A DNA stretch of 7,799 bases from the NCBI GenBank assembly GCA_903927495.1, contig CAIYNH010000288.1, positions 1 to 7,799 of the forward strand. The letters run 5' to 3'. Of the stretch, positions 1 to 5,470 are shown piece by piece (within the stretch, counting starts at the first letter, position 1; the number at the start of each line of letters is the position of its first letter). Under the pieces are notes generated by a model, which was given only the letters and a program-made list of their open reading frames with translations, was not told the origin of the DNA and did not search any database. The DNA comes from an uncultured beta proteobacterium (lineage in GTDB: Bacteria > Pseudomonadota > Gammaproteobacteria > Burkholderiales > Burkholderiaceae_C). The position numbers and the translations under genes were made by a program.

Positions 1-2851
1 AGGCGCTGGTGCTCCAGTTGCCGGGAATTGCCCAGTCAAGCCCACCTGCTGCATTGGTAAAGGTATCGGTGCCTGGTGTAGTGCCAGCATAAATCAACCG
101 TGCTGCTTCGCCCGTGGCCAAGCGATAGCCTGTGCTAAAGCCAGCAGGCAGGTTGGTCGTGGCAAAGGTGCCGCTGGAACTGCCAGCCGTCATGATCGGA
201 AAGGCATTACCCGCTACCGGCGTGAAACCACTCATCAAGGTTGTGTTGGATGTACCACCCAGGGTGAGGTTGCCCGTCACAACCAGCTTGTCATACTGGC
301 CTGATGCCGTACCACCAACCCGACCATTGATCACCGAATTGGCACCCATCACCATATCGCCCGTCACGGTCAATGTGCCCATGGCACCGCCCACTCTGCT
401 GGTTGACGACAGGGTGCCGTTGTTGATAAAGCCGGCGCTGCCGGTACCAACGGTAATGCTGCTTGGGCCTGTCAACACTGCGTTGTTGGTCAACCCTCCG
501 GAGGCATTAATTTGGATTTGAGATGCAGTGATGTTTTTGGTCAGCGAAAGTGGACTGCTTGCACTATTTAAAAAGACATAGTCAGTCAGGATGTTGTCGT
601 TGAGCTGTAGTAAAGGTGAATCAAAACCCAGACCATTCAAGCCAACCGGTGCTGTATTGACCGTGACCTTGTTACCGCTTGCAAAAAACATATCAAAGGA
701 TTGGTAAATGCCCGCTCCACCCAGCGTCGAGAGGTTGGCGACATCAATCCATCCACCTGCACCCAGGGTCATTGGGTTTGAATATGTATAGTTTGCGAAG
801 GACAAGGAACCATAAGGGCTGGTTGCAGAACCATTGAAACCCTTGACCGTCTTGCCAACTGCCACCGTTATGGGGCTGTCGGCAGATAAAATGATATTTT
901 GAGCCTGCAGATTGTCATTAATAACCAACGAGGGTGCTCCCAGCTTAAGTTCATTCAATCCGATCGGCGCTGTGTTAACGGTCAACGTGCCGCCGCTAGA
1001 AAAATCCATGTCCGAGGCTTGATAAATGCCCGTACCACCGATTGCCGAGAGGATGGCACCATCAATAAATCCACCGGCACCAATGGTCATCGGGTTTGAA
1101 GATGTGTAGTTACGGTAGAACAATTTGCCAATGGGATTGGTCACAGCCCCGTTGGTTGCCTTTACCGTCTTGCCAGAAGCCACGGCGATTGGATTGTCAG
1201 CGAATACAAAGATATTTACAGCCTGCAGATTGTCATTGATGGACAGCGTGGGTGCACTCAAATTGAGTCGATTCAAACCAACCGGTGCCGTATTAATGGT
1301 CGCCTTGTTGCCCCCGTTAAGCCATAAAAGACCATTAGTGACAGTAATAGCGCTGTTTAGGTTGATATTGTTAGCGGCAGTCAATGTCAAAGTTATGCCA
1401 AGACTGTTTGTCGTCGTGATCGCTGCATTGACATTGATGTCCCCCAACTCCGTCCCCACCCCGGTGGTCGTGATGGTCACATTGGTGCCCGCGTTTAACG
1501 CAGCCTCAATGGTGGTGTTGGCAATGGTCGAACCGGAGGCGCTGGGTGTCCAGGTGCCGTTCACGAATGTCCCACCCGTTTCCCCCGCCGCCGCAATCGT
1601 CACATCAATCGGGTCGAGCAACCAAGTCCCAGCCTTGCCCTTTGGCGCTTGGGCATTCACCGTGATTCCCGTCACATCCAGCTGATGTGCCGAAGTCTCC
1701 ACAAACCCACCATCACCCCCACCGGCCCCACCCTTGGCAGAAATGCTGCCATTGGCCTGCGTGATGTCATCACCCCAGACAATGATCTTGCCGCCATCGC
1801 CGTTGTCTATGGCGTCCGCTTTGAGGATGGCCGTCTTGGCCAGCAAAGTGGTGCTGGCATTGGGTACCGCTGCATTCTTGCCTTGGTAGTCACCGCCCAC
1901 CAAGATACTGCCCCCGCCTGCGCTGCCTGATGCATCGACTGTGCCTGCTACGCTGACTTGCTTGCCTAGAATCTTCACACTGCCACCTTTGCTCGCGCTG
2001 TTGGTGGCGGTGGTGGTACTGCCTGCGGCTACTTCAACACCTTGTGTGGCTGAGAGCACCACCTGGCCTTGGGCATTGACGCTGGCGCTGTTGACACTGA
2101 TGTTGCCCTGCTGTTTGACCAGCGCACCATAGATGTTGATGGAGCCGCCCTGGGCATTGACCTGGCCCAGGTTCACCGCTTGGCCACCGGTGGGCGCACT
2201 GACTGTGACGCTGACGTGCGGTGTGGCGGTATCGACCAGGCTGACGCTGTTGCCTGCGGCCAGCACCACATTGCCCCCGGGGGTGGTGATGAGACCCTGG
2301 TTGGTCACATCACTGCCCAGCAGATAAACACTGCCACCAAATGGGGTGGTAATCTGCCCCTGGTTGAGTACTGACGTGCCTGAGCCGCTATTAAATTTGA
2401 GTGTGTTGGCTAAAAAGTCAGCGTTGGTGATGTTCAGTGTTGAGGCGATCAGGCTGTTGACATCAATGACTGAGCCGGCGCCAAACATGATGCCATTGGG
2501 GTTGATCAAAAACACCTGGCCGTTGGATTTCAAGCTGCCCAGAATCTGGCTGGCATCTGTGCCGGTAACGCGGTTAAGCACAGACGATTGGGCTGACTGC
2601 TGATTGAACTGGGTGGTCTGGCCTTTGCCGATGTTGAACTGCTGCCAGTTCAGGATGGTGCCCGGCGTGTTGGTGACTGTAAGCGTGTTGCCGGTGGTGT
2701 TGAAGGTGGCTGCGCCATTGGCGACCACGGGTCCTACCGGGTTGGCTTGTACCAGCGGCAGAAAGCAGGCAGCGATGGCAAGAATGGAGAGTTTCAGGCG
2801 AAAGCCTGGGGTGAGTGATTTAGCCGTTGCAACTTTTTTTGTGTTCTTCAT
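1..2851 (-). CDS. TpsA-type filamentous haemagglutinin-like exoprotein (partial, C-terminus beyond left edge)
   Basis: This is a large secreted surface protein of the two-partner secretion family, probably an adhesin. I read 950 codons on the minus strand from the ATG at 2851 without a stop, so the C-terminus lies outside the window. Residues 1-36 are a long signal peptide (basic start, hydrophobic core, cleavage probably after VQA). The TPS/haemagglutination-activity domain follows, with NWQQFNIGKG near 68-77 and FLINPNGIMFG around the diagnostic NPNGI at 117-121. Further along are motifs common in this family: VGGDYQGK (about 318-325), GGKIIVWGDD, GGFVETS and GTWLLDPIDV (408-417). Residues 518 to about 774 hold 106-residue repeats; 825-905 resembles autotransporter-type beta modules; the edge reads GNWSTSA. 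The start is supported by AAGGAG at 2862-2867. The partner tpsB lies 37 bp upstream. Family assignment is firm; the adhesive role and ligand are inference. Confidence 0.93.
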   Translation of the reverse strand, partial: MKNTKKVATAKSLTPGFRLKLSILAIAACFLPLVQANPVGPVVANGAATFNTTGNTLTVTNTPGTILNWQQFNIGKGQTTQFNQQSAQSSVLNRVTGTDASQILGSLKSNGQVFLINPNGIMFGAGSVIDVNSLIASTLNITNADFLANTLKFNSGSGTSVLNQGQITTPFGGSVYLLGSDVTNQGLITTPGGNVVLAAGNSVSLVDTATPHVSVTVSAPTGGQAVNLGQVNAQGGSINIYGALVKQQGNISVNSASVNAQGQVVLSATQGVEVAAGSTTTATNSASKGGSVKILGKQVSVAGTVDASGSAGGGSILVGGDYQGKNAAVPNASTTLLAKTAILKADAIDNGDGGKIIVWGDDITQANGSISAKGGAGGGDGGFVETSAHQLDVTGITVNAQAPKGKAGTWLLDPIDVTIAAAGETGGTFVNGTWTPSASGSTIANTTIEAALNAGTNVTITTTGVGTELGDINVNAAITTTNSLGITLTLTAANNINLNSAITVTNGLLWLNGGNKATINTAPVGLNRLNLSAPTLSINDNLQAVNIFVFADNPIAVASGKTVKATNGAVTNPIGKLFYRNYTSSNPMTIGAGGFIDGAILSAIGGTGIYQASDMDFSSGGTLTVNTAPIGLNELKLGAPSLVINDNLQAQNIILSADSPITVAVGKTVKGFNGSATSPYGSLSFANYTYSNPMTLGAGGWIDVANLSTLGGAGIYQSFDMFFASGNKVTVNTAPVGLNGLGFDSPLLQLNDNILTDYVFLNSASSPLSLTKNITASQIQINASGGLTNNAVLTGPSSITVGTGSAGFINNGTLSSTSRVGGAMGTLTVTGDMVMGANSVINGRVGGTASGQYDKLVVTGNLTLGGTSNTTLMSGFTPVAGNAFPIMTAGSSSGTFATTNLPAGFSTGYRLATGEAARLIYAGTTPGTDTFTNAAGGLDWAIPGNWSTSA
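530..1300 (-). repeat. 318-bp in-frame tandem repeats inside the TpsA gene (two full units and a partial third)
   Basis: Three successive segments start with nearly the same reading, (T)(I/V)NTAP(V/I)GLN, at minus-strand positions 1300, 982 and 664, exactly 318 bp (106 codons) apart. Unit 1 is 1300-983, unit 2 is 982-665, and unit 3 fades after about 45 residues, near 530. A second anchor, gcctgcagattgtcatt at 1221 and 903, shows the same 318-bp period. By hand alignment units 1 and 2 share 67 of 106 residues, including INDNLQA, GKTVK, NYT-SNPMT-GAGG-ID and G-GIYQ. The preserved frame and substantial divergence suggest an old duplication kept as structural beta-helix repeats rather than a recent expansion. 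Confidence 0.9.
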
Positions 2852-2861
2852 GGTGTTGGCG

Positions 2862-2867
2862 CTCCTT
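2862..2867 (-). promoter_or_regulatory. Ribosome binding site of the TpsA gene
   Basis: On the minus strand AAGGAG lies 10 nt before the ATG at 2851. It sits in the 37-bp gap after the tpsB stop and fixes the TpsA start. The ATG is followed at once by a lysine-rich signal-peptide n-region (MKNTKK). No terminator-like hairpin is visible in this gap, so tpsB and tpsA are probably on one transcript. Confidence 0.75.
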
Positions 2868-2888
2868 GGGGGTTTGTGCAGCTTCAGC

Positions 2889-4496
2889 TCAGAAGACGAC
2901 GGCCATGGCGAGGTTGCCGTAGCTGTCACCCTGCTTGACCGTGACCGGGATTGACCCCGCCTTTTTCTGCGCCCAACCCACATCGAGCTTGAGCGTGGTG
3001 GCTTTCTTGTAGGTCAGGCGCAAGCCCAGACCGATGCCCTCGATGTTGTCGGCTCCGTTGGTGCCCACTGGCAGTGGGTTGTCGTTCTTGGAGATGCCAC
3101 CCACATCCCAAAAGACTAGCCCGCGCAGGCTGGTATCGGGCAGGTCGAGGTATTTGTTCAGCTCCGGGGTGTAGATCTCAAAGTTGGCGCTGTAGCCTTG
3201 GTCGCCCGAGAGGATGCGCTCGGGGTAGCCGCGCACTGATGTGGCACCACCGGCACCAAATTGCTCGGAGGGCAACAGCAGGTCGCTTGAGAACTGGGCG
3301 TTGATGCCAATTTTGGCCTGCCAGTCTTTGGGCAGGGCAAAGCCGGCGCTGCCGTTTAGGCGCAGGGCCTGCCAGTCGGTGCTGGGGAAGTTGCTGCTGG
3401 CTGGGCCACTGGCGGGTGCACGTGCGCCTGTACCTTTGGTTTTGTTGTAGTAGTCGTCGGCCTGGTCGTGTGCGCCACCGGTGGTGTTGGTGATGTAGGT
3501 GGCGCTGGCACTGCCCTGGTATTCAGGGCGAGTGATTTGGGCTGCATAGCTCAGGCTTATCGGGGCTTCGGTGATGGGGGTGATCATGGGGCCGGAGACA
3601 CTCTCGGAGTCTTTGATGTCAAAGCCTGCAATCAGTTTCTGGCGGATGTCACCCACACTGGGCAGTGGGTAATTGAGCCGGGCACCCAAGACCGAGCCCT
3701 TGCCAGAGAAGTACAAATTGCCGTTTTGCCCGGAGGAAGATGAGTAGGCGGCTATCAGGTCAGCTGAAACGCCTTCCTGGTAAAACGGTATGTGGTAGCC
3801 CAGGCTGACGCTGTAGACTTTGTCGAGGTTTTCCAGCGAGCCGCTGAGTTGCAGGGTCAGGGAATGGTCGCTGTTGAAGAGGTTGGCGTTCTGGTACGAC
3901 AGGCCAATTTTGTTAAGCCCTGTGGCATCGCTGCCGGTGTTATCGAAGGTGGCTACAAACTTGCTGATGCGGTCTTCGATGACGTTGATGGTGGTGATGA
4001 TGTCGCCCGCTTTGGCCCCCGGCTGCACGTTGACTGAGACTTGTTTGGCCGAGTTTTCATTGGCCAGGGCAATAGCCGCTTCAAGGTCTTTGGCGTTGAG
4101 GCTCATGCTCAACTGCAGAGTGGGCAAGCTGGCGCGGATGTTGTCGGCATCAAAGGCAGAATTGCCGCTGACTTCAATGGCCGAGATTTTGTCTTCCAGA
4201 ACTTTGAGCAGCACTTTGCCGCTGCTGAGCGTCTGCTCGGGGGCAGTGACCTGCACAGCAGCAAAGCCAGCTGTGTGGTACATCGATTTCAAGGCTTCTA
4301 CGGCCTGGGTGACATCGCCTACTTCACGGCCGGATCCGGTGAAAGGGCTGAGCCTTTTGGCGATGTCTGGTGAAGTTAGGAGGGTGTTGCCCTCAACAGA
4401 ATATTCGGTGATGTCGAATTTGTTGGTTTGGGCCTGTGTGGGCAGAGTTGCTGCCATCAGGCCCACCAAGGTCACCATCAGCGTCAATATTTTCAT
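2889..4496 (-). CDS. TpsB outer-membrane transporter of two-partner secretion (FhaC/ShlB/HxuB family)
   Basis: Outer-membrane Omp85-superfamily pore that recognises the TPS domain of its TpsA in the periplasm and moves it to the cell surface. The protein has 535 residues, close to the family norm. Residues 1-22 are a signal peptide (cleavage probably after TQA). POTRA 1 covers about 27-101 (FDITEYSVEGNTLL...), POTRA 2 about 104-175 (ISAIEVSGNSAFDADNI...), and the beta-barrel runs from about 178 to the end. Loop-6 signature VRGY is at 421-424, followed by GDQGYSANFEIYTPEL (431-446), and the chain ends in phenylalanine (AVVF), as expected for BAM-assembled barrels. Only about five residues separate the predicted cleavage site from POTRA 1, so there seems to be no N-terminal plug helix and linker as in FhaC. 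The start ATG at 4496 has a G-rich run (GGGGGGTGG) just upstream as a fair Shine-Dalgarno. Its substrate is almost certainly the TpsA encoded 37 bp downstream. Confidence 0.95.
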   Translation of the reverse strand: MKILTLMVTLVGLMAATLPTQAQTNKFDITEYSVEGNTLLTSPDIAKRLSPFTGSGREVGDVTQAVEALKSMYHTAGFAAVQVTAPEQTLSSGKVLLKVLEDKISAIEVSGNSAFDADNIRASLPTLQLSMSLNAKDLEAAIALANENSAKQVSVNVQPGAKAGDIITTINVIEDRISKFVATFDNTGSDATGLNKIGLSYQNANLFNSDHSLTLQLSGSLENLDKVYSVSLGYHIPFYQEGVSADLIAAYSSSSGQNGNLYFSGKGSVLGARLNYPLPSVGDIRQKLIAGFDIKDSESVSGPMITPITEAPISLSYAAQITRPEYQGSASATYITNTTGGAHDQADDYYNKTKGTGARAPASGPASSNFPSTDWQALRLNGSAGFALPKDWQAKIGINAQFSSDLLLPSEQFGAGGATSVRGYPERILSGDQGYSANFEIYTPELNKYLDLPDTSLRGLVFWDVGGISKNDNPLPVGTNGADNIEGIGLGLRLTYKKATTLKLDVGWAQKKAGSIPVTVKQGDSYGNLAMAVVF

Positions 4497-4524
4497 CTAC
4501 CACCCCCCTGTTTAATAACTGGGA

Positions 4525-4553
4525 ATTGTAGGGATATAAGAATCTGATAAGAA
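4525..4553 (-). promoter_or_regulatory. Candidate sigma-70 promoter before tpsB
   Basis: Minus-strand TACAAT (4525-4530) matches the -10 consensus at five of six positions and lies about 28 bp before the tpsB ATG. The hexamer 17 bp further upstream, TTCTTA (4548-4553), is only a poor -35. A 10-bp perfect palindrome, TTACCGGTAA (4560-4569), sits just upstream of the -35 and could be an operator half or chance. A weak promoter or activator-dependent one is plausible; read-through from the upstream gene is equally possible. Confidence 0.35.
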
Positions 4554-4626
4554 AAATATTTACCGGTAATCCTACAGGGTTTTCCTTAGTGTCGGGAGAA
4601 GTGGTGAATGTTGATTTTGTATTTTG

Positions 4627-5175
4627 CTACTCAACTTCCAGCCGCAACTCCCGTTCAGCAGAGCGCTGCTTTTCGTCTTGTACCTGCATCGTCAAGCGGT
4701 GTTTGCCAACCGGGATCTGGGCGTTCTCAAGGTTAAAGCCTTCTTTTGTGACTTTGATAAATTTGGTGATGCGACTGGTGATGTCAATCTTGAAGGCACC
4801 GTACAGCACCTTGAAACTGGCTGGGTCGATGCTTGAGTCGGTTTGCCCAATGAAATGCACCGCAATCGCAAACGGAGCCTTAACCTTCAGGTCGGCACTT
4901 GGTTCGGGCCGCAGGATGTCAATCACCGGTGCGGTTGAGGAGCGGGCGCGCAGCGCCGCAGGCTCGTTAAATCCGTCTTCACCCTTGAACTCAATGGCCT
5001 CGGCCGGTGTCACCAGCCAGCCAGCTTGCGCGGCCGACAACACACGCCCACTGGCGGGTGTGTTCAGAGCGCTTGCTTTGCCCGAAGCGGATTGGTAATT
5101 TATGCCTTGAGCGCTTGCTGATAAAGCATAGAAAGCTATAAAAAGCGTAGCAATTGATTGGTTGTAGTGGTTCAT
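4627..5175 (-). CDS. Exported protein of unknown function with probable Ig-like C-terminal domain
   Basis: A 182-residue protein that I cannot assign to a named family. Residues 1-22 are a clear signal peptide (hydrophobic TLFIAFYALSASA, cleavage probably after A22). Residues 23-80 are low-complexity, ending in GWLVTPAEAIEFKGEDGF. About 82-182 reads like one beta-sandwich domain: PVIDILRPEP, PFAIAVHF, IDPASFKVLYG, DITSRI, then VGKHRLTMQVQDEKQRSAERELRLEV, the strand pattern of bacterial Ig-like/cadherin-like folds. There are no cysteines, lipobox or membrane anchor, so it is probably periplasmic or secreted. The frame extends upstream to a TTG at 5307, but the ATG at 5175 is preferred: AGGAG at 5184-5188 is 8 nt away and the signal peptide begins here. 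It lies 130 bp upstream of tpsB on the same strand without an obvious terminator between, so a link to TPS secretion is possible but unproven. Confidence 0.8.
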   Translation of the reverse strand: MNHYNQSIATLFIAFYALSASAQGINYQSASGKASALNTPASGRVLSAAQAGWLVTPAEAIEFKGEDGFNEPAALRARSSTAPVIDILRPEPSADLKVKAPFAIAVHFIGQTDSSIDPASFKVLYGAFKIDITSRITKFIKVTKEGFNLENAQIPVGKHRLTMQVQDEKQRSAERELRLEVE

Positions 5176-5179
5176 TAAT

Positions 5180-5323
5180 TTATCTCCTGAATGGTAAGAA
5201 TAGCGGCACCGTAGGCGTCCGAACACATGGCATTCTGACGGCCGTTGCCAGCGTTTGAGCAGAGTGAGCAGGGCGCTTGCCATCAGGTTGGTCTGGGGCG
5301 CTATCAATAGCTTTCTTGTTCAT
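5180..5323 (-). CDS. Possible 47-residue small ORF upstream of the exported protein
   Basis: From the ATG at 5323 the minus strand reads 47 codons (beginning MNKKAIDSAPDQ, ending FLPFRR) to TAA at 5180-5182. A GGGAG Shine-Dalgarno lies 6 nt before the ATG, and the stop falls 4 nt before the next gene's ATG at 5175, after that gene's AGGAG. This arrangement fits either a genuine small gene or a translated leader coupled to the exported protein. The product is basic, proline-rich and without a signal peptide or membrane helix; I do not recognise it. The composition is not strongly protein-like, so it may be only an untranslated leader. Confidence 0.3.
   Translation of the reverse strand: MNKKAIDSAPDQPDGKRPAHSAQTLATAVRMPCVRTPTVPLFLPFRR
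5184..5188 (-). promoter_or_regulatory. Ribosome binding site that decides the start of the exported protein
   Basis: Minus-strand AGGAG lies 8 nt before the ATG at 5175. It favours this start over the in-frame TTG at 5307, which would add 44 residues ahead of a signal peptide. The stop codon of the small upstream ORF (TAA at 5182-5180) lies just downstream of this site, so the two could be coupled. Confidence 0.65.
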
Positions 5324-5351
5324 ACATCACTCCCGGGTTTTAGCTTCAGAA

Positions 5352-5380
5352 ATTGTAGGGCGTGAAAAATTGAATCCCAA
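5352..5380 (-). promoter_or_regulatory. Candidate sigma-70 promoter for the leftward operon
   Basis: Minus-strand TTGGGA (5375-5380) and TACAAT (5352-5357) are separated by exactly 17 bp. They match the -35 consensus at four of six positions and the -10 at five of six. Transcription would start near 5345, just ahead of the small ORF and about 170 bp before the exported-protein ATG. The -10 lies in CCCTACAATT, the same 10-mer found at the candidate tpsB promoter. Confidence 0.45.
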
Positions 5381-5398
5381 ACTGGTTTTGGAAATAAC
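5370..5398 (+). promoter_or_regulatory. Weak candidate promoter for the metallophosphoesterase gene
   Basis: Plus-strand TTGAAT (5370-5375) and AATAAC (5393-5398) have a 17-bp spacer and each match four of six consensus positions. The site would start transcription about 65 bp before the ATG at 5471. It overlaps the leftward promoter's -35, so the two could interfere. The support is only consensus matching by eye. Confidence 0.22.
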
Positions 5399-5470
5399 AG
5401 GTTGTTCCCTGAGTCTTGGGGGCGACCGGGTCGAGCATTTGCCCTACCATCCAGACTCAAAGGAATCTGT

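Noticed and set aside
530..1300. Periodic repeats as a possible CRISPR or mobile element
   Set aside because: The period is 318 bp, in frame and divergent across the whole unit, with no short identical repeats plus unique spacers and no terminal inverted repeats or transposase.
132..2954. Series of plus-strand open frames (for example 132-521, 1125-1685, 2604-2954)
   Set aside because: They lie antisense to the continuous 950-codon TpsA frame, have odd composition (Pro/Val/Leu-rich) and no recognisable domains; they are shadows of the repetitive beta-helix coding strand.
3820..4515. 231-codon plus-strand open frame opposite tpsB
   Set aside because: Antisense to a clear, complete TpsB with all family motifs; the translated product resembles no known family.
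4560..4580. Palindrome TTACCGGTAA followed on the minus strand by ATATTTTT as a terminator of the exported-protein gene
   Set aside because: The palindrome has no loop, so it cannot form a normal terminator hairpin; kept only as a possible operator-like site.
5175..5307. Upstream TTG start giving a 226-residue form of the exported protein
   Set aside because: It would put 44 residues before a well-formed signal peptide; the ATG at 5175 has AGGAG at proper spacing.
5402..5470. TTG start adding 23 residues to the metallophosphoesterase
   Set aside because: The ATG at 5471 has AAAGGA at 6 nt spacing, and the extension has no recognisable feature.
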